From Emydura subglobosa (taxonomy: Eukaryota; Chordata; Testudines; Chelidae), in contig ML679969.1 of NCBI GenBank assembly GCA_007922225.1, positions 248,001 through 312,000 on the forward strand: DNA of 64,000 nt, written 5' to 3'. Shown one piece after another: positions 49,430 through 58,375 of the stretch. A program made the translations under genes and the position numbers. The notes under the pieces were generated by a model. It was not told the DNA's origin. It worked only from the letters and a program-made list of their open reading frames with translations, and did not search any database. Each line of letters begins with the position of its first letter. Position 1 is the first letter of the stretch.

Positions 49430-49545
49430 ACACTGTTTAATTGAAAACCACGAGAGTCCTGTAGCACCTTAAAGACTAACACATTTCTGTAGGCATAAGC
49501 TTTCGTGGGTGCAACCCACTTTGTCAGATGCAAGAAATAGAAATC
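49430..49545 (-). repeat. Interspersed repeat, 'tgcatctgacaaagtggg' type, antisense
   Basis: The forward strand reads 'gtagcaccttaaagactaac', 'gcataagctttcgtgggtgc' and 'cactttgtcagatgcaagaa', the reverse complement of the repeat at 21,037-21,140. It is less diverged than that copy and ends about 230 bp before the CpG island. Confidence 0.7.
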
Positions 49546-50072
49546 AGATGGGGGTATTTATATACATCCAAGGGTAATTCCTCTCCTCTCCCCCCCAAAC
49601 ATATACACAGGCTCACCCTCTCGGTAAATTGCAAAGGGAGGAGGAGTCTGGTACCAAGCAAGGAATGAATTGCAGGCTCTCTTCCTTTCCCCTGGACCCT
49701 TTTATAAACGAGGTGTTTGGTGGAGTGTGAGAGTGTCCATGGGAGGGGCCGTAGCACCTTTAAGTCTCACGTCCCTGGGCCGGGCTGGGCCGGGCCGGGC
49801 CGGGCTAATCTGCGAGGCAAAGGGGAGGCTGCTGGTGTATCAGCAGGCCCTGAAAGAGGCAATACCTCTTCAGTGAGCAACCGAGAATGACCCAAGGGGG
49901 AGCGGGCCCAGCTCGGAGCGTTCTGCACCGCGGGGGCACGTCTGCCCGGCTGACGGTGCGGTGCAGGTGCTGCCCGTGCAGGACGGACTGATTGACTGAC
50001 TGTCTGACTCCGACGGGCAGGCTAGGAACGCCGCTGCAGCGGGCGCAGAGCTGGGCCCGGGGCCGAGAGGCC

Positions 50073-50080
50073 GGGGCGGG
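50073..50080 (+). promoter_or_regulatory. GC box
   Basis: GGGGCGGG, a consensus Sp1/KLF site. A second GC box, GCCCCGCCCCC, lies at 50,146-50,156 on the other strand, directly upstream of the CRE cluster. Confidence 0.5.
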
Positions 50081-50160
50081 CTGCAGCCGGCTGGTCTTAG
50101 CGCGCGGAAAGGGGACTGGGGAACACGTACAACAGCCTCCCCGGTGCCCCGCCCCCGTAG

Positions 50161-50183
50161 TGACGTAATGACGTACGTGACGG
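50161..50183 (+). promoter_or_regulatory. Triple CRE/ATF half-site cluster
   Basis: Three TGACG half-sites on the same strand start at 50,161 (TGACGTAA), 50,169 (TGACGTAC) and 50,178 (TGACGG), spaced 8 and 9 bp apart, about one helical turn or slightly less. These are CREB/ATF-type sites. The overlapping ACGTG at 50,175-50,179 also fits the HIF core RCGTG, and a second ACGTG occurs on the reverse strand at 50,124-50,128. SLC2A1 is known to respond to hypoxia and to growth-factor or cAMP signals in mammals. Use of these particular sites is inferred. Confidence 0.6.
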
Positions 50184-50273
50184 ACAGCCGGCGCAGCCAT
50201 TCAGGGCGCCCGCTCCCCGCCCCCGCAGCCCGCGGCGGCTACACACCCCCGACACACCCCCGCGCGGCGCCAG

Positions 50274-50278
50274 CCAAT
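50274..50278 (+). promoter_or_regulatory. CCAAT box
   Basis: CCAAT in the context CAGCCAATCC, an NF-Y type site. It lies about 60-70 bp before the predicted start of transcription, the usual distance. Confidence 0.55.
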
Positions 50279-50307
50279 CCGGCCGCGAGCCGCCGCCGCA
50301 CGCGCAC

Positions 50308-50315
50308 ACTTAAGC
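50308..50315 (+). promoter_or_regulatory. Weak TATA-like element
   Basis: ACTTAAGC is the only A/T-rich octamer in the core promoter. If used, it would place transcription start near 50,335-50,345. The match to the TATA consensus is poor, so initiation may instead be dispersed across the CpG island. Confidence 0.35.
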
Positions 50316-50339
50316 CGGGTCAATGAGGCGCGCGGGACC

Positions 50340-50557
50340 AGCGTGTATACGGGCCCGGCGAGCGCAGCGCAGCGCAGCGCAACGCGCATCTGAGGCACCG
50401 CAGCGCACCGCACCGGCCGGCGGCCCTGCGCACCGGCAGCTCCCCGTGCCCGTGCCCGTCCCCTGGGCCTTCGCCTCGGCTCCTGTGACCGGCCCCGTCC
50501 GGGGCGCCCCCTGCACCCCCGGCGTAGCTGGCTCGGCAGAGCGCGGGGCGCGGCGGC
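50340..50557 (+). other. SLC2A1: Predicted SLC2A1 5' untranslated region
   Basis: About 218 bp of G/C-rich sequence between the inferred start region and the ATG. It contains a short AGCGC repeat at about 50,361-50,380 and CGTGCC repeats near 50,446-50,459, both likely to form stable RNA structure. The 5' limit is inferred from the CCAAT and TATA-like positions, not observed. No upstream ATG lies in it that would compete with the main start. Confidence 0.5.
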
Positions 50558-50575
50558 ATGGAGTCCGGCAGCAAG
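50558..50575 (+). CDS. SLC2A1: SLC2A1 (GLUT1) coding exon 1, partial gene
   Basis: The exon encodes Met-Glu-Ser-Gly-Ser-Lys and ends after a complete Lys codon (phase 0) at a strong donor, AAG|GTGAGC. Mammalian SLC2A1 has the same design: coding exon 1 is 18 bases (MEPSSK), followed in phase 0 by a very long intron. Avian GLUT1 begins in a similar way (from memory). GLUT1 is a 12-helix plasma-membrane transporter of the major facilitator family that carries glucose down its gradient, notably in red cells, brain endothelium and many dividing cells. This exon gives only the cytosolic N-terminus before helix 1. The start codon has G at -3 and G at +4. GLUT3 and GLUT4 begin differently. I found no exon 2 (it would begin [9 protein letters not shown]-like) up to 64,000, so the gene continues beyond the window. 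Supporting context is the CpG-island promoter and the gene-poor upstream flank. The call rests on a six-residue match plus exon structure, so it is strong but not proven. Confidence 0.8.
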
Positions 50576-50581
50576 GTGAGC
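50576..50581 (+). other. SLC2A1: Intron 1 splice donor
   Basis: GTGAGC immediately follows the AAG codon, giving a good match to the vertebrate donor consensus AG|GTRAGT. Intron 1 then runs to the end of the window at least (over 13.4 kb), comparable to the long first intron in mammals. Confidence 0.8.
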
Positions 50582-51824
50582 GGGGCCGGGCCGGGCCGGG
50601 CCGCCCGGCGGGGGGGGTGACGTGCGCAGCGCGGTTTTGGAGGGAAGCCGGCTTGGGGGAGGGGCGGGCGGGCGGGCGGTCTGTGCGCCCCGGGCTGGCT
50701 CGGCTCGGCTCACAGCATCCCCCGGCCCGGGGCGGGGCGGGCGGACACTCGCCCGCAGGCAGCGCTGGTCCGCGCGCACGCTGCCTTCCCCGGGCACCCG
50801 GCCTGGCCCAGGGCTCGGTGTCCTGCGGGCCGTGTCCCGCTCTCTGCCTCGGCCGGGCCGGGCCGGCACGGGGGGTCCGGGTCCCCTCGGCCCCGGGTGC
50901 CCGGCGGGGGCGGCTGTTTTAAAGTCTCAGGTGAGGGGCTCAGACGTGACCGGCCGCCCCTGCCGTCAGCTCCCTGAGCCCCTGCCCCGCGGGATGGGGG
51001 CGCGGCTACTCGCCGTCCTGAGACGAGCCGTGCTCTGAGCTGCGGAGTGGAAAATTTTCAGCCCGAGCGGCGGCGATGGCGGGTTTAAAATAACTGCACA
51101 CATAGATTAACCCCCCCCACCCCCAGCGAGCCATGCCGGAGCCCTTGTGCAAGGGGCGGATTGCAGCTCCGGAGACTTTGGCGCTGGCGGGGGGGGCGGA
51201 TTGCGCCGAAACTTTCCGCTGCAGCGTGGCTGGGAAGTCCGAGCCGGCTCGCTCTTCCTGGGGCCAGCGCGTCCCTCCCCTAGCCTGCTGGATTCACTCT
51301 TCAGCTCCCCAGCCCTTCCCTAGACGCCGTGGGGTCGGACCGCTGTAAGGCAGCCCTGAGCCGGTCGGTCAGCTCCAAACGCCTCCTGGCCGAACCTGGT
51401 CACAACGGGACTCGACCCCCCCCCCCCCCTCCGCTTTCGGGCACTCCAGAGTTCACAGAAAACTTCCCCCACTTCTAGAGATCCTATCGCCAACTCTCGT
51501 CTGTCTTTTTTGCTTTTTTTTCCCCCCTGACACATATCCGGTTTTAAAGCCCTGTCTCCTGGAATCCAGACGTTTTTAAATAAGAATCTCAGCTTTCATT
51601 TAAAACTTTTTCCCCGAGCCCTTACTGTTATGGAGAAAAGCTTGACAATGAGACCAAGTCCCCCTTAAAAGCTCAGAAACTACAAGGCAAATAAAAAGAA
51701 CCCTGAATCTATTTGGGGAATTTCCTGATTTTTAAGCTATTTGGTTCCTGAACCTTCGGGGGTGGGGGCACAGTCCTGGGCATCTGTTAAATCTAAGCCT
51801 ACTGTAAGTTTCCTTATTTAATAC

Positions 51825-51910
51825 ATTTTTAAGCTCAGAGGGGACCATTATCACATCTAGTCTGGCCAGAGAATTTCACCTAGTGATTCCTGCAGGGTAT
51901 TTGTGTTTGA
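51825..51910 (-). mobile_element. CR1 fragment, antisense
   Basis: 'agctcagaggggaccattat', 'cacatctagtctggccagag' and 'cacctagtgattcctgcagg' correspond to the antisense CR1 tail variant. Confidence 0.7.
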
Positions 51911-51914
51911 CCTA

Positions 51915-52000
51915 GAGCGGGGTGTAATCCCAGAAACACTGAAGTCAGTGGCAAAAATCCCATTAAATTTTCACTGGTGCTAGGATTTCACCTCATATGT
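51915..52000. repeat. Palindromic repeat, 'actgaagtcagtggcaa' type
   Basis: 'gcggggtgtaatcccagaaa' then 'cactgaagtcagtggcaaaa' then 'ggtgctaggatttcacctca' forms an imperfect palindrome around the GAAGTCAGTGG core. Confidence 0.5.
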
Positions 52001-52349
52001 ATTAGAAAGGCATTTAATTTTGACTTAAAGACTCTAATTTAGATTCCAAGGCTTCGCTGCTAGTAAGATTAAAACTTTCAGGTAAGAAAAGAGAACTGTG
52101 AGGGACAGTATTTCACTTTAGAGTTCAACCGTTTCAACATTTTTGCGGATGCCCTCTTATAAATTATACAATCCTAGCAAGGCCTTACAGAGAAAAAAAG
52201 TATGTGCTTATTTCTAATAATTCTTCCTTTGAGTTGGGCCTCACATCAGGGTTTAAATCTCCTGTAATCTAATAGCCACACAGCTTTGATTTTTCCCTCT
52301 TTTTGCACATTTTCGTACGTGTTACAAGATTTGTTTCTTTCTGATTTTT

Positions 52350-52460
52350 ATTTGCTTGGCAGAAGAGTCCCCTAGGTAAACTCTTCAGGGCAGGGACTGT
52401 GTTTGGACCATGCCTGGGGGGTCCAGGACTGGTGCTCTTTAGCACTAAACACATTCATTA
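52350..52460 (+). repeat. SINE tail, 'cagggcagggactgtgttt' type, sense
   Basis: 'aaactcttcagggcagggac', 'tgtgtttggaccatgcctgg' and 'ggtccaggactggtgctctt' match the same tail type as 33,968-34,102. Confidence 0.6.
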
Positions 52461-53021
52461 ACCCTTCAGTTTTTGCCCTCCCCACCCCCAGTAAAAGATC
52501 CCAATCCACAGTTACTTGATAGTATGGAATATATCACCAAAAGAGAATTGTTATGTTGTTGTTTACTAGCATTATATTAGTGCACCTGGTAAACAGAATA
52601 GGTTCTATAATGAAAGGGGGGGGGTGGAGAAATACAGGGGAAAAAAATCCCATCCTTGCCCAGCTCCAAACATCAGATGGGGTGACCCCAAAGTCCTCTC
52701 TTCTTATCCTATGACTTCCTATGACTCTCAGATAATATAAAAATGAGTAAACATTCCCCAGTTGCTCACAGCTTCCCTGCTTGCTTCCACTTTAGGAGGC
52801 TCCTAGCATGTCTAGTTATAACTGATCAGTGATAACTGATTTCCATGGTGTTACTCAAGATTACAGCTGCTGAACCATGAGCATGGAACAAACATTCTTG
52901 TGGTGTGTCTAGGGCTGGGTTAAACACTGCTCTGGGTGTGTTTATATGGGGGTATTTTTAAAAAATTGAGTATCCATGCAAACCCCATGTAGCCTCTTTT
53001 GGTATAAACCTGGTTTACATT

Positions 53022-53060
53022 GATTTAGTTTAGTGATTCTTTGTTAATTTAAACTAAATC
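53022..53060. repeat. Small perfect hairpin, MITE remnant
   Basis: GATTTAGTTTA at 53,022-53,032 and its exact complement TAAACTAAATC at 53,050-53,060. Surrounding sequence ('gtgtccacataaggggcctg') suggests a degraded PIF/Harbinger-like element. Confidence 0.55.
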
Positions 53061-53639
53061 AGTATAAGACTGGATTGAATTAAGAGTGTCCACATAAGGG
53101 GCCTGAACTAGTTTAACGAAATTGATTTAAAATAACAATGTTAGTTAAACTGGCAGCAGCTCTTGTATGAAGATAAATACCTAGATTAGCATTTGCAATC
53201 ACATTAGGTAACTTGAGTCAATTGGCAATCAATCAATTCAAATTGCAAACTAGACTGTCCCTAAAGTAGATTTGTGCCTACAGTGTGCAGTGAAAGGGGA
53301 TGCCAGATTCTGGGGGTGGGTGGGATTCAATCCTACAGGTTCAGGCTCTCTGTGTTCAAGAGAACCATGTATCCCTTCTAAAATAATAACAGGTCTTGTG
53401 CCAATGCACGGAGGGCCCAGGAGAGGCAATGCCCAGCTTTGCAATGCAATGCCGCTCCAGCGGACTGTTTTTTCTGGGTCAAGATGCTTGCAAGGTTTAT
53501 TTGTGCAACACTGTCTCCAGATTTCCTCCTTTCTCCCTGGCTTTGGAATGTGTCCTGGGATCAGCGCGTTACTGCATTAGTTCCCGGCACGGAGTTACTG
53601 AACGGGAGTGCTGGGGGCAGGGGAGTCGAGTGGAGCATC

Positions 53640-54800
53640 ATTTGCTCGCAGGCTGTGGGTTTGGAATGGGAGCCCTGGGACGTGACAGCCGGGAGCACCT
53701 CACAGGCAGAGCTGCTGCGTGCAGCGAGGAGGCGCAGGGTGGGCTGGGGAGGGAATGCGGCCCTTCCAAACATGGAAATCGGGCAGGCCGAGTCGGACTG
53801 CGCTCGCAGTCAGGGCGGTGTAAATCCGTAGTGGCGCGAGTCAGCCACTTCGGATTGACATTCATCTCGGCAGGATGGGTCCGGTTCCAGTCCAGGAGCC
53901 CCGAGGGGGGCAGGGGGCGCGTTGTGGGGCACCGTCAGGCCGGCCCAGTGCCCCGGCTGGGGCCGGTCCGGTCCGCGCCGCGTGCGGGACCGGGCTCGTC
54001 TTAACCCGGAGCGGGCGGCTCAGCCCCCGCCGGACCCGCGCCTCGGCCGCCGTCACGTTCAGCCCGGCTCGGCGCCCGCGGACGATGCGCGCTGCGGGCC
54101 GGCCCCAGCCGAGCGCGAGGGGCCCGGGAGCAGGGCCGCCCACCTCCCCCCGTGCGAGGCCGGGCCCTGGCTGGGCTGGGCTGGGCGCGGCTCGGAGCAA
54201 TATCCCGGGCGGGCTGGGGAGGGGGCGGCGCGGCGGCATGTCCCCGGCCCGCCCGGCTCCGTGGGGGGAGCTGCCGGCATGTCCCCGGCCCGCGGCTGCG
54301 CGGCGCCACCCGCCATGTAGGCCCCAGGCGAGCGCGGGCCCAGCGCCTTCCCGGGGGCGGGGCGGGGCCGGACCGGGCCTGGCCGGCGCTGGCTGCCCAT
54401 TGGCGGCCGGGGCCGAGCCCCTGTCGGCGGACGTGGGGCCTGGCGCGGGGCCGGGGCCGGTCGCTCAGCGGTACGGCGGGGCCGGCTCCAGCCGCCTGCC
54501 GAGGCCCGGGGCGGCGGCGGCTCCCTCTGGGCCAGCCAGGCCCCAGCTAACCGGCCGGGCCTTCCGCGCCGGGTTCAGCCGCTGCGCTGTGGAGCGGCTC
54601 CCCGGCTCTCCGGGGCGGCACGTCCCCGGTCAGCTCCCCTCCCCGGCCCCGTCATTCTTACAAGCGGCCTTCTCCGCTCGGCAGCCGGGCTGGGAGCTGG
54701 GCTGGAGAGGGCCCTGCACCCCTGGCTCGGGAGGCGCTGTGCTGTGCCTGAGGCGGGGTCTGCGGGTCCGATCCCCTCAGTCACAAGCTCGTAGAGATAC
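53640..54800. promoter_or_regulatory. Second CpG island, inside intron 1
   Basis: A second strongly CpG-rich block starts about 3.1 kb downstream of exon 1. It contains GC boxes (for example GGGGGCGGGGCGGGGCC near 54,353) and an inverted CCAAT box (ATTGG, 54,399-54,403). An 18-bp sequence GGCATGTCCCCGGCCCGC is duplicated at 54,235 and 54,276. Its composition opens long frames on both strands, including 403 codons at 53,875-55,086, none with recognisable domains. It could be an alternative promoter, a lncRNA start or an intronic enhancer. Confidence 0.7.
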
Positions 54801-54820
54801 AGACAGACAGACAGACAGAC
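54799..54820. repeat. (ACAG)n microsatellite
   Basis: About five consecutive ACAG units at the downstream edge of the second CpG island. Confidence 0.85.
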
Positions 54821-56402
54821 CGCTCTTACTGGGCCTCACAAGGCACCAGCATGGCCGGTTTTATGTAACGATGCCCTGCGCTGCACAGCGGCGGGACACG
54901 CACCTTCTGATGCCAGCCGGGCCCGCAGCTTGCTTGCAAAATGCTGGTCCTTCTCCTACCTCCAGCCCTGCTACCAGGAGCCTTCAGAGCCCTGCTGCTT
55001 CTGTACGGCACCCTAGGATACGGGCAGCTGGCTGGGTCACCTTATGTAGCAGACTGCATTACGCTTTTTATCCTCCATCATTTTGAAGTTGGAGACTCCT
55101 GTAATTCCTTTCCAGGACTAGCATTGCTTACGTCCTGTTTCTTATTGCAGGCTGAGTCTTTTTAAATAGGTAAAAGGATGGAGGGGGGGAAGACCAGATT
55201 GGAGAGCTGCTTCCTCTGCTCGACATTCTGGTAGACTGAAAATCTTCACTCTTCCTAACCCATTGGTCTGGTCTGGATCTCTTTTGCAGCCTTCCCTCCC
55301 CCCAAGTGGACAGGGGAAAGATAGTCAGCTGTGGATACTCCTGTTTATCATCTAGAGACAAACTTAAGTCTTACTTCAGTAGTAGATTTTGTTGGGTGGT
55401 TCTAAATTTGAGATCATGGATGATCCTGCTGGGATAAAACGAGCCCATTCAGACACTCCACTGATTCACTCTGGGTTAAAATTAACCTTTTGAGAGAGTC
55501 AAAAAGGCTAAAATAACACCTTTAAAAGTATCTTCCTTGTGAGTCTCTACACTTCCTGGTTCAGGCTAGTCCAGAAAGCAGGAAGTGGCCAAATACCATG
55601 CAAATCAATGATGTGCTTTCATTCCCAATTTTGCAGACTCCAGATGCCCTGGGTAAGCTTTGGCTAAACATCTAACCTTTAGGGTGCTTTATCTGACCTA
55701 AACCATAAACCTTATAAAGGATGCAGATCACATTTAACCCCATTTAGATTTTGTAAAATTTATTTGTAGAAACTCCTATTACAGGACACTCCTATAAAAT
55801 TTAACAGGACTAAAACAATAGGAATTTTGATAGAAACTTAATTTGGTTCTATAGAAATAGTCTCAAAACTCACAGCCTTTAATAGAACACAAAACCCTAT
55901 TCACAGGAGTTCTGAACCATCCTTTAGAATTCTATAACAAAGCTATTATTTTATATTAAATTCCATCCGATGAATTTAAAAAAAAAAGTGGAAAAGTTAA
56001 TTTACTGGTCACTTCTACATGACTTCCATAAGGGGCAATCAATAGAAATCTTTCAGTATCTTGTAGAGTTTTTAATCCTAATGAAAAGTTTAAAAAAGCA
56101 AAAATATGTGTCTGCATCCAAAATACTGCATGAAAGCCTGAGAATGGAATTGAATGGAAACTGCCTCTAAACAAAAGTGACACTGACTGAACAATCTGCA
56201 CTATCCAAGAAGAAATCCAAAAAGTAAAAACATAAACATACAACATAAATAGTGAAGAGTAAATTGATCTTTAAAACCTTCAGTTTTAAGAATCCAAAGT
56301 ATTATTACATACAGTATGTGAAAGGACTTATTTGTTTAAGCTATGGGCTAATTTAAAAAGTGGCTAGTGATTTTTTTTTTTTTGGTTGCCCATCTTGAAA
56401 TA
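54821..56402. other. Intron 1, nothing coding recognised
   Basis: A/T-rich with several CTATAGAA and ATTCTATA motifs between 55,770 and 55,960 that may be a degraded MITE. No exon was recognised. Confidence 0.45.
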
Positions 56403-56578
56403 CCTTAAAGCAGGGGTAGTCAATTATTTTTTAAAGTCCAAATTTCTTGGTCAAGGTATAGTCAAGGTACAGACTCCAGAGAAAATAACTTAAAAAATAA
56501 TAGTTTTTTGGGGTCCGTTCAAAAGCATCTGGTGGTCTTTGGCCCACGTTCCGCCTGTTGACTACCCCTGCCTTAAAG
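56403..56578. mobile_element. hAT-like MITE with perfect 8-bp target duplication
   Basis: A 160-bp element (56,411-56,570) has termini CAGGGGTAGTCAATTA and GTTGACTACCCCTG, near-perfect inverted repeats. It is bounded by identical CCTTAAAG repeats at 56,403-56,410 and 56,571-56,578. Its 8-bp duplication and size make it a non-autonomous hAT copy in intron 1. Confidence 0.9.
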
Positions 56579-57437
56579 GAACCTGATTCTCAAAGTGCTG
56601 AGCACACACTTTCTGTAAACTAGACCCCTTTATGATGCTCTAAGATGGGCATCCAAATCTTGAGGCTAGTCACTTTTGAAAATATTGGCCATGGCATAAA
56701 CTGATGGTTAGATGTTCACCCCCAATAATCTAAACAGTCATGCAAATGGGAAAGGCACATCTGGGAGTGTACATAGATCAAATTCCTTTTAAATTAAAGG
56801 TAACGTTCTTGTGTGAACTGGTACGATACCTGACTCTGTACCAGACATCCACACCCCTCAAGGGCCTGTCAGTGTCCTTCCATAAAAGCTCTATGTACAA
56901 ATGATTAGTCTTGTGTAAATAGTGTGGTGCAATCTGATTGACGTAATGCTTCATATTACAATATTCTGCAGATCCATTTATTACTACCTGGTCATTGAAA
57001 GTGTGCAAAGCATGATGACTAATTAGAAGTATTCTTTGACCTTCAGGCTGGTGTAAATGCTCTGCTCTAGCACTGGGCGAAAGGAAAAAGTCTCTTTGGT
57101 AGGAACTCCTTCCATGACAGCAGAGGAGAGGAATCTGCCTCTTAGACCTTTCTTTAATGGGGAGATGGTTTATGTGCTTTGCACAAGGCTAAGACGACTG
57201 GTATTTTTTTAAAATAATACATTTTATAACAATGGTGTTATAGGAGATGTTCAAACACAGGCTGCTTTTCACGTCCACAGTGATGATGCACTGTAGCTTT
57301 CGTAGGGGAAGCTGTCCTGTGTTATGATGTGACTTAATGATTTAGGCAAAATAGCCTTGGGAATGAAGGTAGAGGAGTGCTGCCTTCTGGACAAACTATG
57401 GGCCTGGGATTCAGGACTTCAGGGATCTAGTCCTGGT
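56579..57437. other. Intron 1, nothing recognised
   Basis: No exon or named repeat was recognised. Confidence 0.45.
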
Positions 57438-57900
57438 TTGTGTAGCAGGATGGCTTTCCCCTTTAAGGGCTAGAAGCTTGGAGCCAGCCCTTCCTAGTTA
57501 TGTAGACACACCCGTGCAGGGATCAGGTGATTACCCTGTAAGGAGCAGCAGGAAGCTGCAGAAAGGGAGAGGGGATGATGTAATCTCAGGAAGAGAGGGC
57601 AACAGTGAGCAGCTCCTGCAGGAGACCCACGACTGGAGAAGGGTTTGAGCCTGGAAGCAAGGGCTGGAGAGGGCAGATTCCACACACCTTGAGAAGGAAA
57701 AGGTTCTGGTCTGGCCATGGCCTACCAACGCAGGAAAGGCCCCAGGCAGGAGGTTTGGAGTAAGAAGAGAAACTTTTGTTTGTGGACTTTAACTTGGCAC
57801 TTGGAGTTTTAGGTTCAGTTTATTTGATGTTAATAAAGGAGAGATATTTTTGGCCACAAAAAGCCACTGAGGGGTCCAAGACTGCAAACAGCAGCGGGGC
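57438..57900 (+). mobile_element. Possible solo LTR-like block
   Basis: It starts TGTAGCAGGATGGCTTTCCC and is followed by an A/G-rich middle. A TTAATAAA motif near 57,829 could serve as polyadenylation signal, with 'aagccactgaggggtccaag' after it. This order recalls LTRs I associate with turtle DNA. No CA terminus, target duplication or internal retroelement genes were seen, so this is tentative. Confidence 0.35.
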
Positions 57901-57954
57901 TGCTTTCAAGGTTGCCCTGAGGCCAGGGAGGCATCTGGGAGGAGGCCATGCATT

Positions 57955-58120
57955 GACATCCTGCCATTTGCTTACTGTGACCTCAGGCGAGTTACTCAGT
58001 CTTGCCATGCAGAGATCCCCTGTCTGTGCCCTACTGATACTGCTCCCCGCCGTGGGTATCGAGAGACTCAATTCTGTGGTGGTAAGAGGCTATGAGATTG
58101 GCTGGTGAAAAGTGCCAAGC
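57955..58120 (+). repeat. CORE/MIR-like SINE, 3' part, sense
   Basis: 'ttactgtgacctcaggcgag' then 'gttactcagtcttgccatgc', followed by 'ctgtgccctactgatactgc', follows a sense SINE body. Diverged. Confidence 0.5.
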
Positions 58121-58344
58121 TCTGTAGCATGGGTGAGGCCCAGTGTAATCCAGCTGTAGTTAGGTGGAAAAGATTCCCACTGAATTAACCAGGAGTTGGA
58201 CTGAACCTTTGGTAGGGAGAGGGTGGGCTGCTGCATGGCTGTCCCGCCATCTCCAGACCTTCCTAAGGCATATAGGGCAACCCATCTTTTCTACTTCTGC
58301 CAAACCTGCCACAGGTTGTAAAGTCCTACGCCTTGATCCTGCCA

Positions 58345-58375
58345 TCCATCTAAGGCTGGAAGGGACCATTACAAT
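58345..58375 (-). mobile_element. CR1 tail scrap, antisense
   Basis: 'atctaaggctggaagggacc' resembles the antisense CR1 end. It is only about 30 bp. Confidence 0.4.

Larger units (their letters stand above)
49770..51450. promoter_or_regulatory. CpG island covering the SLC2A1 promoter and exon 1
   Basis: GC content and CpG density rise sharply at about 49,770, beginning with a GGGCCGGGCT-type simple repeat, and fall back after about 51,430 where a C run begins. The island contains the CRE cluster, CCAAT box, exon 1 and the start of intron 1. Such an island is expected for a broadly expressed gene. Boundaries were set by eye. Confidence 0.85.
51451..53639. other. Intron 1, proximal part
   Basis: No exon was seen. 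It holds an antisense CR1 fragment, a palindromic repeat, a SINE tail and a small perfect hairpin, each listed separately. Short homopolymers (C run at 51,417-51,429) mark the edge of the island. Confidence 0.5.

Noticed and set aside
50201..50869. 222-codon reverse open frame
   Set aside because: It overlaps the SLC2A1 promoter, exon 1 and donor, is Arg/Pro/Ala-rich, and is explained by GC composition.
50323..50922. Upstream ATG giving a 199-codon frame overlapping the GLUT1 start in another frame
   Set aside because: The ATG has T at -3 and probably lies upstream of the transcription start. Most of the frame is in the intron after 50,575.
53875..55086. 403-codon forward open frame
   Set aside because: It lies across a CpG island where stop codons are rare. 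The translation is low-complexity Ala/Gly/Pro/Arg with no domain, and equally long frames overlap on the other strand.
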